Assembly (NCBI GenBank): GCA_009781425.1 | Contig: WQYC01000011.1 | Coordinates: 1 to 64,000 of the forward strand | Source: Oscillospiraceae bacterium | GTDB taxonomy: Bacteria; Bacillota; Clostridia; Oscillospirales; Ruminococcaceae | DNA length: 64,000 bases | Direction: 5' to 3' | Shown: piece after piece, positions 15,802-24,954 of the stretch | How positions within the stretch are numbered: the first letter of the stretch is position 1 | Layout: each line of letters starts with the position of its first letter | Notes under the pieces: model-generated | What the model was told of the DNA's origin: nothing | The model's input: the letters and a program-made list of their open reading frames with translations, nothing else | Database searches by the model: none | Made by a program: the position numbers and the translations under genes

Positions 15802-17367
15802 TTAGCCTGCTTGAAGTAATTCCGCGAAGCTTATGCCTTGCTCATCTTCGCCGTTTTCTTCGGATTCCTGCTGCTGCTCGCCGCGGTTGTTGCTTTGGTT
15901 CTCGCGCTGTTCGCTGTAGTCCTGCTTGTTTTCAACGTTTACGATAAAGCTTTCAAGCTTTGCTTCGCCTTTGTCGAGTGCAAGACCGATTCTGTCTGCG
16001 CTGTTTTGCAGAAGCTGAGCGGTTGCGGCTTTTTCTGCGGTGATTTCGACTGCTGTTCCTGTTGCTCCTATTACGATTTTGACTGCGATTTTGCCGAGCT
16101 CGACAGGATTCAGAATCATCTCGAAGGTAGTCGTGCCGTTGGTCGCTGTCGTTAATTTCGCTAAAACCTGCTCGCTGACCTGTGCGACTGTGCTTTGGGG
16201 AAGCTGAGGCAGTTCTGCTTTTGCAAGAATCGCGGGTTTGGGTTCAAAATAGGTTGTCGCGGATTCTTGCGGCGTGCCGGGGACGTCACGCCCTACAGGA
16301 GCTTCTGATTTTTGCGGTTTTTCAAAGTTTTCCGATTTTTCCGGATTTTGCGCCTTGAACTTTTCTAACAGTTCGTTAAATTCTTCCGGCTTCTCTTGAA
16401 TAACGACGTGCGCTTTTTGCACTGTTTCCCATGCTTTGAGCAGTTCCTCGGGCTTTTCCGATTCGGCTGTCATTTGCGCGCTTTTGCCGTTTTCAACCGC
16501 TAACTTGACCTCTGCGAACTTTTCAAGGAATTCCTTGACTTCGGGCGTTAACTGCGTTACAGGGTGTTTTTCAGCGGTTACAAAGGTTTCTATGGGTTTT
16601 TCAATCGCTTGCTCGTTTAAAACAGCAGATTTCGCCAAGTGCGCTTCGGGCAATTCAGCCTGCGGGATTCCTGCGTTAATGAAGTTCAAAGCTTCTGCGT
16701 ATCGCTGAATCAGTTCTGTTGTTGCCGCTTCGATTTTGCCGCCAGCTTCGAGCTGACTTACTGCCCATTTGATTTGCTCTGCCGTCAGTATTTCGTTTCC
16801 TTCGTAATCCTTACCGAAAACTAATTCGCGGATTGCATTGAAGTACTCGTAAACTACTTCGAGCGACGGGCGGTGCGAAAGGTCTTGCGAAGGCTCGGGG
16901 TTTGCAGTTATTTGCGAGGTTTCCGATTTTTGCGGTTCGTCGGGGACGCCGAACCCTACAGGGATTTCCGGTATTTCGGGGTTTACGGTGAATTCCGGCA
17001 TTTTGGGTGTTTCAGTAAATTCCGGTGCGTCGGGGACGTCGCACCCTACAGGGATTTCCAACTGCGGCTTCACTGCGAGCTCAAGCTCGTTCATTTTCGG
17101 CTGTTCGTCAACTACAACGGGTTTCGCTATGCTGAGAAGATAAGCCGCCAAATGCTCTGCGTCGTCGAACTCCTGTCCGGTTTTTTGCGGCGTGACGGGC
17201 GTTGCAGTCTCGAATTGCTCCTTGCCGCCTGCCTTGAAAGCGTCTCTCATGTGCTCTGCGAAGCTTTCTTCTGTGAAGTCGCCTTCGACCTTGACAAATG
17301 CGGGTAACTGCGGGAATTCTTGCGGGGTAATGCCTGCGCCACTACATAGAATCATCTTTCCATACAC
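15802..17367 (-). CDS. fliK: flagellar hook-length control protein FliK
   Basis: The protein has 521 residues and is rich in Glu, Pro and Lys. The C-terminal FliK substrate-specificity domain (F-E-M-I-L-N-P-V-E-L-G-K-I-A-V-K-I, then T-A-E-K-A-A-T-A-Q-L-L-Q-N-S) is clear. The N-terminal ruler part is low complexity. It contains at least three in-frame GTAGGG repeats read as P-V-G-C-D-V-P-D-A-P, P-V-G-F-G-V-P-D-E-P and P-V-G-R-D-V-P-G-T-P. Inserts in the ruler region would be expected to change hook length. A sigma-A-like promoter precedes it. Confidence 0.93.
   Translation of the reverse strand: MYGKMILCSGAGITPQEFPQLPAFVKVEGDFTEESFAEHMRDAFKAGGKEQFETATPVTPQKTGQEFDDAEHLAAYLLSIAKPVVVDEQPKMNELELAVKPQLEIPVGCDVPDAPEFTETPKMPEFTVNPEIPEIPVGFGVPDEPQKSETSQITANPEPSQDLSHRPSLEVVYEYFNAIRELVFGKDYEGNEILTAEQIKWAVSQLEAGGKIEAATTELIQRYAEALNFINAGIPQAELPEAHLAKSAVLNEQAIEKPIETFVTAEKHPVTQLTPEVKEFLEKFAEVKLAVENGKSAQMTAESEKPEELLKAWETVQKAHVVIQEKPEEFNELLEKFKAQNPEKSENFEKPQKSEAPVGRDVPGTPQESATTYFEPKPAILAKAELPQLPQSTVAQVSEQVLAKLTTATNGTTTFEMILNPVELGKIAVKIVIGATGTAVEITAEKAATAQLLQNSADRIGLALDKGEAKLESFIVNVENKQDYSEQRENQSNNRGEQQQESEENGEDEQGISFAELLQAG
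16271..17056. repeat. three in-frame GTAGGG palindromes inside fliK
   Basis: Copies lie at about 16271-16296 (GGCGTG..CACGCC then CTAC), 16942-16964 and 17032-17056. Each ends in CCCTACAG on the plus strand. Each is about 27 bp including its edges and keeps the reading frame, adding roughly nine residues of the PVGxDVPxxP type. Confidence 0.82.
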
Positions 17368-17473
17368 CTCCTTTCTGCATGAAATTAATATATATCAAGC
17401 TTTTTTACGGCTTAATAACGAAATTCAAAAGCAAAAACGGCAAAAATGGTGCATATTTACCCACCTTCTTCTA

Positions 17474-17502
17474 ATTATACACAATATTTGCGCTAATGTC
17501 AA
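17474..17502 (-). promoter_or_regulatory. sigma-A-like promoter upstream of fliK
   Basis: On the minus strand TTGACA (17497-17502) and TATAAT (17474-17479), both perfect consensus, are separated by exactly 17 bp. It lies in the 183-bp gap between fliJ and fliK, about 105 bp before the fliK start. It would boost fliK, flgD and flgE apart from the flgB promoter. The rest of the gap is AT-rich without a clear hairpin. Confidence 0.7.
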
Positions 17503-17550
17503 TAATTACTCACTCTTTTTACAAATTTTATATAAAATAATTGTCGAAAT

Positions 17551-18000
17551 TTAACTCTTCTGCTTCCTAAAGTCCGCGTTAGTCATGAATTCATCGATAA
17601 ACAGCTCGGTTTCTTTAAGCTCCAGCGCGCGGTATTCCTCAAGCTGATTTTCCTCAAGCTTTTCAAGCGAGGCGACTTCTTTCTGTAATTCCAGTACGAG
17701 TTCAAGCTGACGCGCTATTTCGTCCTCCTTGCGGACGATTTCGATTTGCTTGAGCGAAGCGTCCTGCTTGCGGGAGGTAATGAAGCGTTTGCGCACTGCT
17801 ATATCAACGGGAGTAATGCCTGTGAGCATTTTCTCGGCGAGCTCGGCGTTTTTTTCTTCAATGTGGCGGAAAATATCCTGTAGCTGTTCCTGCAGAACAA
17901 CAAGCTCCCGCCGAAGAATCCCGAGGTTGTTCTTCTCGGCTTCAAGCATACGCTCTTTGTAGGTTTTTAGCTTCGCTAAAGAAAACTCGAATTTTTTCAT
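17551..18000 (-). CDS. fliJ: flagellar export protein FliJ
   Basis: This 149-residue protein is almost wholly alpha-helical coiled coil (K-F-E-F-S-L-A-K-L-K-T-Y-K-E-R start, heptads throughout), typical of FliJ. FliJ is the central stalk of the FliI ATPase ring and links it to FlhA. It is separated from fliI by a lipoprotein gene, which is unusual. The upstream gap of 20 bp is consistent with co-transcription. Confidence 0.85.
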   Translation of the reverse strand: MKKFEFSLAKLKTYKERMLEAEKNNLGILRRELVVLQEQLQDIFRHIEEKNAELAEKMLTGITPVDIAVRKRFITSRKQDASLKQIEIVRKEDEIARQLELVLELQKEVASLEKLEENQLEEYRALELKETELFIDEFMTNADFRKQKS

Positions 18001-18020
18001 TGATTATCAGCTCGTTTATA

Positions 18021-18638
18021 TTATTCAATAGTTGCAAATGTTTCAAGGATTCTGTCTGAGACGCTGAAGACTTCGTCGATATTCTGCGGATTTCCCGCGG
18101 CTATATACTGATATATCCTTTCTCCTGCATACCAAAAAAGCTCTCTGCTTATCACGACATCGCCGTCAGGGAAGTCAAATTCAAAAGCATATGCATAACC
18201 TGTATATTTTCCGCCGATAATGATTTGCTCCGGATTATTATATGTTATCGTAACTCCGGGGGTCGCAATCATGGCGTGGAACGTTTTAGACTGTTCCCAT
18301 AAATCTTCAATATATTGCTCAACATCGCCGGTAAATACTGCCGAATCTATTGAAATAACCGCTTCTTCAAATCCGTCGTGCTCGTTGAAAAAAACAACCT
18401 CCTCGCGTTCACCCCTCTTGTCAAAAGCCCAATCAGGATTGTTAATTTCAAAAGTCATGTTCATGTACGTATCGGTATAAACTCCGCCGATATGCACCAT
18501 TTCGGGCTCTTCTTCCTTTTCGGCTTCTATGACAGGCTCGCTGACGAGCTCCTGCTCGTCGTTAATTATATCGTTTCCTGCCGAGCAAGCCGCGAAGAGA
18601 AAAATAAAAATTATTAGTATACTTATTATTCTTTTCAT
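18021..18638 (-). CDS. predicted lipoprotein inside the fla operon
   Basis: This 205-residue protein has a lipoprotein signal peptide: M-K-R, a hydrophobic core of about 14 residues, and lipobox L-F-A-A-C (Cys 18). The mature part is rich in acidic residues and aromatic beta-strand-like segments, and resembles PsbP/DUF1795-like small lipoproteins only loosely. It sits between fliI and fliJ with gaps of 4 and 20 bp, so it is almost certainly co-transcribed. I do not recognise it as a known flagellar protein. Confidence 0.75.
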   Translation of the reverse strand: MKRIISILIIFIFLFAACSAGNDIINDEQELVSEPVIEAEKEEEPEMVHIGGVYTDTYMNMTFEINNPDWAFDKRGEREEVVFFNEHDGFEEAVISIDSAVFTGDVEQYIEDLWEQSKTFHAMIATPGVTITYNNPEQIIIGGKYTGYAYAFEFDFPDGDVVISRELFWYAGERIYQYIAAGNPQNIDEVFSVSDRILETFATIE

Positions 18639-18642
18639 AATA

Positions 18643-19946
18643 TTAAATTACCACCTGTTCTAACAGCTTCACAGTCTCGTCCAAGTCAAACGATTCCTTG
18701 ACTTTTTGCGTGAGGAAGCCGTTAATCGCGTTGATTTTGCCAATCGCTTCGTCAAGCGCGGGGTTTGTCCCTGCTTTGTACGCGCCGATTGCGATGAGGT
18801 CGGCGTTAGCTTCGTAAAGCGCGAGCAGATTCCGCAGTCTGTTCGACAAATCCTGATGCTCCTGCGGCGTAACAAGCACCATAAGGCGTGAAACGCTGTT
18901 TAATATATCAATAGCGGGATAATGGTTGCGCGCCGCTATTTTCCGCGATAAAACTATGTGCCCGTCGATAATCCCGCGTACAGTGTCCGCAATAGGCTCG
19001 TTGGTGTCATCGCCCTCAACAAGCACTGCGTAAATCCCCGTGATACTGCCTTTTTCAAAGCAACCCGCGCGTTCCAAGAGCTTCGGAAGTGCCGAGTAAA
19101 TTGACGGCGTGTAGCCTCTTGCAATCGGCGGCTCGCCGATAGACAGCCCGACCTCTCTCTGTGCCATAGCAAAGCGGGTGAGATTATCCATCATGAGGAG
19201 CACGTCCTTGCCCTGCCGCATGAAATATTCCGCTATTGCCGTTGCGGTCAGCGGGCACTTATTGCGCATCATTGCAGGCTGGTCGCCCGTTGCGACTACG
19301 ACTACAGAGCGCGCCATTCCCTCGTCGCCGAGGTCGTTTTCTATAAATTCACGAACCTCACGTCCGCGCTCTCCTACGAGCGCGATTACGTTCAGGTCGG
19401 CTTTAACTTTTCTCGCTACCATGCCCATCAGCGTGGATTTACCAACGCCCGAGCCCGCGAAAATCCGATTCTCTGCCCTTTTCCGAGCGTCATTACGCCG
19501 TCGATTGCCTTTACACCGAGCTCAATAGGCTCTGCGATTTTCGGGCGGGTCAGCGGGTTGACAGGAATCCCCGAAATAGGCATTACGCCTGTGTATTCGA
19601 TTTCGCCGCCGCCGTCAATCGGGTTGCCGATTGCGTCGATGATGCGCCCGATTAGATTCTCGCCGGTTTTGACCATGAGCTTTTCGCCTGTGTTATCGAC
19701 GATACTGCCCGGACCTATCCCCTCAATGTCGGTATAAGGCATGAGCAGTACATTTTCGGAGTTGAACCCGACTACCTCGGCAAAAACATGGCTGTGCATA
19801 TCCTTGCTGAAAATGCGGCAGACGTCGCCGATGTTACAGGAGGGTCCGCTCGCCTCGATGGTCATTCCGATTATTTTCTCAATCTTACCCATATTACGGT
19901 AAGAATCGTAGGTTTTTAATTCTTTTACGAAGCTGTTTAAGTCCAT
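18643..19946 (-). pseudogene. fliI: flagellar export ATPase FliI, broken by a one-base deletion
   Basis: Two frames together give a full FliI of about 433 residues. The first (19946 to about 19460) ends in A-I-D-G-V-M-T-L-G-K-G-Q-R-I-G. The second starts in F-A-G-S-G-V-G-K-S-T (the Walker A loop) and continues through M-M-D-N-L-T-R-F and the C-terminal domain. One base is missing near 19458-19466, where GGAATTTTC is expected and GGATTTTC is read. The stop in the first frame would remove the entire ATPase core. It is either a real null mutation or a sequencing error in a T run. Confidence 0.88.
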
Positions 19947-19963
19947 ATCTTTTCAGCGTGTTT

Positions 19964-20011
19964 GTAGGGAACGCATTTATGCGTTCCAGAACGGATAAAT
20001 CCGTTCCCTAC
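19964..20011. repeat. GTAGGG palindromic element between fliI and fliH
   Basis: It starts GTAGGGAACG, contains AACGCATTTATGCGTT and AACGGATAAATCCGTT palindromes, and ends CCCTAC, 48 bp in all. The TAG on the minus strand at 20008-20010 is the fliH stop codon. Confidence 0.88.
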
Positions 20012-20973
20012 ACGTCGTCCTCCGATTTATCGCGGAATTTCCCTTTTCCGAGCTTTTCTATCATCATCAGCTGTGTTGCCACACCTGCGTCGGTGATTTC
20101 GCTGCCGTTGTCAAGAATCAGTGTACCCTCGGGCGCGTCCTTGACTACCTCAAACTCAATATGCTGTGACTCGCGGAAAATCTCCCGCATAGCGTCCATG
20201 CCCGCTGTTCCGACCTGCTCAACGTCAAGCTTTGACAGCGTAACCCGTATATACTCGGAGTTTCTGAAGCTCTTCGCCGCTTCGCGGAGCATTTTTGTGA
20301 TTACTGTCTTGTCTTTTTGTTTTAAGCTGTCTACCGTGATTTTATTCGCTATAGTAAATATAGTATCAAAAAGGCGGCTCTCGTATTCCTTAAAATATCT
20401 TTCCCGCTCGCTGTCGATTTGTGTAAGTGCGCCTATTAGCTCTTGCAATGTGTCCTTGCACTCGCCGAGTGCCTTTTCGTAGCCTTCCTTGTAGCCTTTT
20501 TCGTCGCCCTCGGACAAGCCGCGCTCAAAGCCGTCGCTATAACCCTGCTCCTGCGCGGTTTTGCGCTTCTCTGCGCAGTCCTGCTCGTTCTTAGAATAGA
20601 GTTTGCGTATATCGTTTTCGGTGGTTTCGATTAGTCTTTGCGCCCATTCCTGCGCGTCAAGCCGCGCTTTCTCGCCCTCTGCAATATACTGCTGTCTTAA
20701 AGCGTCATACTGCTTTATGATTTCCTTGCGGAGCAGAAGCTGTTCCTGCGCGTTTAAAGGCTCTTCGACTTCCTGCGGTTCTTCTTGTAACGGTGCGTCG
20801 GGGACGCCGCCCCCTACAGCAGGTACATTAGCCTTAAAACCCTGCCGCATTAAAGGCTTGGACGCAGCTTCCTCGCCGCTTCCTTCAACCCGGCGCATGA
20901 CTGTACTCCCGGAAGCGGAATTTTCAACCGTATGCCCGGGAATAAAGACAAATTTGTTATTTTGCTGTAACAT
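20008..20973 (-). CDS. fliH: flagellar assembly protein FliH
   Basis: The protein has 321 residues. The central region has the Gly-heptad/GxxxG-like run typical of FliH (Q-G-Y-S-D-G-F-E-R-G-L-S-E-G-D-E-K-G-Y-K-E-G) in a long coiled coil, and the C-terminal domain (V-D-S-L-K-Q-K-D-K-T-V, then G-T-L-I-L-D-N-G) resembles V/F-type ATPase subunit E. FliH binds and restrains FliI at the export gate. An in-frame GTAGGG repeat encodes A-V-G-G-G-V-P-D-A-P. The stop codon TAG is supplied by another copy of the repeat. Confidence 0.9.
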   Translation of the reverse strand: MLQQNNKFVFIPGHTVENSASGSTVMRRVEGSGEEAASKPLMRQGFKANVPAVGGGVPDAPLQEEPQEVEEPLNAQEQLLLRKEIIKQYDALRQQYIAEGEKARLDAQEWAQRLIETTENDIRKLYSKNEQDCAEKRKTAQEQGYSDGFERGLSEGDEKGYKEGYEKALGECKDTLQELIGALTQIDSERERYFKEYESRLFDTIFTIANKITVDSLKQKDKTVITKMLREAAKSFRNSEYIRVTLSKLDVEQVGTAGMDAMREIFRESQHIEFEVVKDAPEGTLILDNGSEITDAGVATQLMMIEKLGKGKFRDKSEDDV

Positions 20974-20991
20974 TCACTTCACCAGTTTTAA

Positions 20992-22011
20992 TTATATTAT
21001 CATTTCGTCGCCGCCGCCCTTGGAAATCGTCAGAACGCCGTCGTCTTCAAGCCGTCTGATTACTGCAACTATGCGCTGCTGCGCTTCTTCTACGTCGCGC
21101 AGACGAACGTTGTGCAGGTATTCGACGTCGGTTTGCAGGGATTCACGCGCACGCTGAGACATATTGCGGTAAACCGAGTCGGCAACCTCCGAGGTTGAGC
21201 CTTTGATAGCGATTGCGAGGTCCTTCGGGTCGACTTCCTTGAGGAACGCCTGTACAGATATATCGTCGAGCATAACGATGTCCTCGAATACGAACATCTT
21301 CTGTCTGATTTCGTCTGCAAGCTTCGGGTCGCGCTGAGCTAATTCATCGAAGATTTGCTTCTCCGTTCCTCTGTCTACAGAGTTTAAAACGTCTGCAATG
21401 TAGTTGATACCGCCCACGTCCATGCTTTCCGCGCTTACGAGATTCGCGAACTTCTTCTCCAACGTCTGCTCGATTGAGCGGACGACATCGGGGGAAGCCG
21501 CGTCCATCTTCGCGATTCTTTCAACTACCTCTATTCTTACTTCCTTGTTGAGCTCGGACAAAATCGCCGAAGCCTAGTCGCTTCTCGCATAGGAAAGAAT
21601 TAATGCAATGGTCTGCGGGTGCTCGTTCTGCACGATTGCGAGCAGGTTCTTGTAGTCAGCTTTGCGTACAAAGCTGAACGCTTTTGTTTTAAGCTGTTTT
21701 GTAATCTTCTCGAATAACGCCGCCGCCTGCTGCTGCCCGAAGGCTTTTTCAAGCACCTCGCGCGCATAGTCCACGCCGCCCTCGGAAATAACCTTCTGTG
21801 TAAGGCAGAGCTCGTAAAAGTCGTTAAGCACTTCTTCAACGATTTCCATAGGCCAGTAGTCGTTTTTCGCAACCTCAAGCGTAAGCTTTTCTATTTCATC
21901 GTCCGAGAAGTTTTTGAAAACCAAGGAGGCATTCTCCGCGCCGATAGAAGACAGCACGAGAGACGCTCTTTGCATATTAGAAATATTTCCGCCTTCAGAC
22001 ATGGAATCCAC
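20992..22011 (-). pseudogene. fliG: flagellar motor switch protein FliG with an in-frame TAG
   Basis: One uninterrupted frame of 340 codons encodes a full FliG apart from TAG at 21574-21576. Before it is the middle domain ending H-P-Q-T-I-A-L-I-L-S-Y-A-R-S-D. After it A-S-A-I-L-S-E-L-N-K-E-V-R continues the conserved helix. The normal residue here is usually Lys (AAG), so one substitution explains the stop. The C-terminal torque helix domain (D-D-I-S-V-Q-A-F-L-K-E-V-D) is intact. Truncation at residue 145 would abolish motor function unless the stop is suppressed or is a sequence error. Confidence 0.88.
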
Positions 22012-22027
22012 CTCTTTAAAAATTTAA

Positions 22028-22064
22028 TTAATTGTACATTGTCAATTGTTAATTGTTAATTGTC
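22028..22064. repeat. heptamer tandem array between fliG and fliF
   Basis: TAATTGTACATTGT/CAATTGT/TAATTGT units fill the gap. On the minus strand it starts right at the fliF stop (TGACGGACAATT). This is the same edge seen after fliA. Confidence 0.83.
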
Positions 22065-22066
22065 CG

Positions 22067-23710
22067 TCACCCACCGTCGCGAATCCAAGTGCGGATAAGC
22101 TGTGCGACTATATCGGGATTAGTTTTAGCGAATTCGCGGATTTCATTCTTGAGCAGAACATCCTTTGTATCCGTTCCGTCGCCGCCGAGCGGCATAAGAG
22201 TAAACTCTTCCTGCTCTATGTCGGGAGTTTCAATGACGTTATAGCCGCCGAGGCTCACGTCATCAAAGGCAGGCGTAGCCCCTTGATACGCGTCCCCTCT
22301 GACGCGGACGAGCCGCCGCTTCTTCGAGCCGCTTGACATAATCGCGAGCATGAAGAGTATGATTAACAGCGCGCCGAGCGAAATAATAATGAATACAAGC
22401 AGATTTCTTACAGGCGATTGCTGACTGTAGTATATATCCGAGGAGGGAGGAACGAGCAGGAAGTTGGTAGGTCTTACGGTGACGAACGCCATTTCTGTGC
22501 CTACCGCGTTTGCAATCAGTGAACGCCATGAATCTATTTCGTCCTGCGGAAGCGCACCTTCATCAATTTGCACAGCTACGGAAATAAATTCAACGTCGAA
22601 GCCACTTGACCGCGCAAAGGTATTATATTCATTTACTAAGTATTTTAAATATTCCGAGCTTTCGTAATATCCCTCGTTGCCCTCTCCGCCTATCCAAGTG
22701 GGGAAATCGGGGGAAATATCCGCGTTAGGCATAACGCCGACCAAGCCGCCGTCAATGTCGATGGCGTTCCAGGCGACAAGGCGTTCGGAGAAGTCTAAAA
22801 TCCCGTGCTGAAAGCCTCGTTCGTCAACATTTGCGCCCTCGTATTCAAGCGTTGTTTTTTCCCACTCGCTGAAGTTCAGCCTTACGTTAACAGTAACGCG
22901 ATAATCCCTCACAGTCCCCGAAAGAAGATTCTCAACCGACGCTCTGAGGTTATTTTCCATTGTTCTCTGGTATTCCATCTGCATATTAATTTTCTGCATT
23001 TCGAGCGCGAAGGCGGCTTCCGCACTGCCTGCGTCGTCCGCTATGAGCGTTATGCCGTCCTGATTGGCAATACTAATATTTTCTCTGTTAAGCTCCGGCA
23101 CGGACATCTGAACCAAGTGATAAATACCTTCGATTTGCTTCGGGCTGAGCCGAACGCCGGGGCGAAGCGTAAGCTGAACCATCGCACGAGCGGGCTCTCT
23201 GTCTGTGTGCATTACGTATCTGTCATGCTTTGCGGGGGATATAATTACTAATGCGTCCTGCACGTCGGTTATATTTCTGAGCGTGGCTCTGATGTTCTGC
23301 TCTAACTGTTGCTTCTGAATTTCCCGTCTTTCGGCGTCTGTCGAGAACATTCCCACGCCGTCGTTCCATATATTATAGTTAAAGGTAGACTTCGGGAAGC
23401 CTTGAATCGCGAGCTGCATACGCGCGTTGTCAACCGACTCTTTCGGCACGCTGACCGCTGAGCCGTCTATCCTCGCCTGTATGCCCATTGTGCTGAGAGC
23501 GGACGAAATCTCGCTGATTTCCTCTGCGGAAACGCCTGTATAGAGCACGGCGTAATCTGTGCGGGTCGAAAGTGCAATCAGCACAAACAAAGCCACGAGC
23601 ATAGCCGCCGCAACCGCAAGTGTAATTATACGCGCGCTTCTGTTCGCCGCGCTCCACTTTTCCCGAACAACGCCGCTAACCTTTACAAAGCTTTCTTTTG
23701 CCTTGCCCAT
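22067..23710 (-). CDS. fliF: flagellar MS-ring protein FliF
   Basis: This 547-residue protein has two membrane segments (about residues 25-47 and 450-472) bracketing a periplasmic-type domain with the YscJ/FliF ring-building motifs (Y-A-V-L-Y-T-G-V-S, then Q-L-E-Q-N-I-R-A-T-L-R-N-I). The C-terminal cytoplasmic tail (E-I-R-E-F-A-K-T-N-P-D-I-V-A-Q-L-I-R-T-W) is the FliG-binding segment. FliF is the first-assembled base of the basal body. The stop codon TGA abuts a heptamer array. Confidence 0.96.
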   Translation of the reverse strand: MGKAKESFVKVSGVVREKWSAANRSARIITLAVAAAMLVALFVLIALSTRTDYAVLYTGVSAEEISEISSALSTMGIQARIDGSAVSVPKESVDNARMQLAIQGFPKSTFNYNIWNDGVGMFSTDAERREIQKQQLEQNIRATLRNITDVQDALVIISPAKHDRYVMHTDREPARAMVQLTLRPGVRLSPKQIEGIYHLVQMSVPELNRENISIANQDGITLIADDAGSAEAAFALEMQKINMQMEYQRTMENNLRASVENLLSGTVRDYRVTVNVRLNFSEWEKTTLEYEGANVDERGFQHGILDFSERLVAWNAIDIDGGLVGVMPNADISPDFPTWIGGEGNEGYYESSEYLKYLVNEYNTFARSSGFDVEFISVAVQIDEGALPQDEIDSWRSLIANAVGTEMAFVTVRPTNFLLVPPSSDIYYSQQSPVRNLLVFIIISLGALLIILFMLAIMSSGSKKRRLVRVRGDAYQGATPAFDDVSLGGYNVIETPDIEQEEFTLMPLGGDGTDTKDVLLKNEIREFAKTNPDIVAQLIRTWIRDGG

Positions 23711-23732
23711 TATATGTACCTCTATTTTTTAC

Positions 23733-24041
23733 TTAAATTGACATTTTAATTATTTCGTTATATGCTTCGAGAGTTGTGTTTCTGACGTTGACTAAAAGCT
23801 CAAGCGCGACCTGCGCCTTAGTCATGTTGCTTCCGATACGCTCTAAGTCGTCAACATTGCCGAGCATGAGGTCAAGCATATCCTGCGACTTCTGTGCCTG
23901 TGTTTGGGCTGCGCCGCCCGCAATGCTCTTAAACACGTCAAGAAAGCTCGGCGAATTGATGTTCAGCTCGTCCTTCTGCGTGTTCTGATTGCCTAATAAT
24001 CCGCCAAGCGGTTGAATTTGTGAATTAATTTGATTAATCAT
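23733..24041 (-). CDS. fliE: flagellar hook-basal body protein FliE
   Basis: This is a 102-residue rod-MS ring junction protein. The C-terminal half (D-L-E-R-I-G-S-N-M-T-K-A-Q-V-A-L-E-L-L-V-N-V-R-N) carries the FliE signature with the helices that pack in the rod. FliE is one of the first exported substrates. It lies in the normal flgB-flgC-fliE-fliF order with only a few bases between genes. Confidence 0.95.
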   Translation of the reverse strand: MINQINSQIQPLGGLLGNQNTQKDELNINSPSFLDVFKSIAGGAAQTQAQKSQDMLDLMLGNVDDLERIGSNMTKAQVALELLVNVRNTTLEAYNEIIKMSI

Positions 24042-24043
24042 AA

Positions 24044-24526
24044 TTATCTCCCTATAGTCAAGGCTCTTGTCGCCATGTTTTTGAGTTCGTCGAAAATTGT
24101 CAGATTCGCTTCATACGAGCGGGTTGCCGCAAGCGCGTCCATTTGCTCTGTCGCTAAGTCTACGTTCGGCATATAGTAATAGCCTTCCGCGTTTGCGTGG
24201 GGGTGCGTGGGGTCATACACAGGAGTCAAGGGTGTCGGGTCTTCCGCGATTCTCAAAACCTGCACGCCTGCCATTTGTCTTTGCCGCCGCTGTGCAATCG
24301 TCATTTCAAGTATGCTCCCGAAGCTCGGGTTTTTAACATAGTTTCTGCCGGGCTGCATATTCTTGTATGGTCTGTTCTCGCCGAAAACAACCACCTGCCG
24401 CCTGTAGGCATCGCCGTCCGGGCGGGTGGTAGATTCGTTCGCGACGTTGTGCTGAATGACTTCAAGGCGCAATCTCTGCGCCGCCATCGCCGAAACAGAT
24501 ATATCTAAGTAAGATAAAAAAGCCAT
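24044..24526 (-). CDS. flgC: flagellar basal-body rod protein FlgC
   Basis: This 160-residue proximal rod protein has N-terminal axial motif M-A-A-Q-R-L-R-L-E-V-I-Q-H-N-V-A-N-E-S-T and C-terminal motif E-Q-M-D-A-L-A-A-T-R-S-Y-E-A-N. Both are FlgC-specific. It follows flgB with a two-base gap and precedes fliE by two bases, typical of tight translational coupling. Confidence 0.96.
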   Translation of the reverse strand: MAFLSYLDISVSAMAAQRLRLEVIQHNVANESTTRPDGDAYRRQVVVFGENRPYKNMQPGRNYVKNPSFGSILEMTIAQRRQRQMAGVQVLRIAEDPTPLTPVYDPTHPHANAEGYYYMPNVDLATEQMDALAATRSYEANLTIFDELKNMATRALTIGR

Positions 24527-24528
24527 AA

Positions 24529-24903
24529 TTAATTTCTCCTCATTGCGGTTCTTAACAATTCAAACTCAGAGTTAAGCTGATTGATTAAAGCTTCGTAGCG
24601 GAGCTTGTTCTTGGCGAAGAGCGCCTGCTGTGTGTCGTTGCAGACGTTATTGCCGTCGGGCTGACCCTTTGTGTACTCGTCTATGTACATCGCCGTCCCC
24701 ATGTGAAGCTCTTTCTTGAACTTTTCCGTGCCTCTCATGTTCATCTTCTCGCGGAGAATCCCCTCGAAGTATAAATATTTAGTCTTATAACCGGGCGTAT
24801 CGGCGTTGGCTATGTTCTGGGCAATAATACGGTTGTTCTCCGCCATTATGCTTACGCCCTGCTCAACTACCCTAAAAGCTGTTGTATTGAATAATCCCGA
24901 CAT
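24529..24903 (-). CDS. flgB: flagellar basal-body rod protein FlgB
   Basis: This rod protein of about 124 residues starts at ATG 24901-24903, ten bases after GGAGG. The N-terminal motif is I-I-A-Q-N-I-A-N-A-D-T-P-G-Y-K. It is the first gene of the operon and lies about 50 bp behind a good sigma-A-like promoter. The open frame runs a few codons further upstream but through the ribosome site. Confidence 0.95.
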   Translation of the reverse strand: MSGLFNTTAFRVVEQGVSIMAENNRIIAQNIANADTPGYKTKYLYFEGILREKMNMRGTEKFKKELHMGTAMYIDEYTKGQPDGNNVCNDTQQALFAKNKLRYEALINQLNSEFELLRTAMRRN

Positions 24904-24954
24904 AAATGCTTGTCCTCCTTGCACAGAAATGCATTAAAAAATCGCATATAGATT

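Noticed and set aside
21574-21576. TAG reassigned as a sense codon
   Set aside because: TAG is used as an ordinary stop elsewhere in the window (flhB, fliH, mfd, ABC ATPase), so general reassignment is unlikely; a local mutation or error is simpler.
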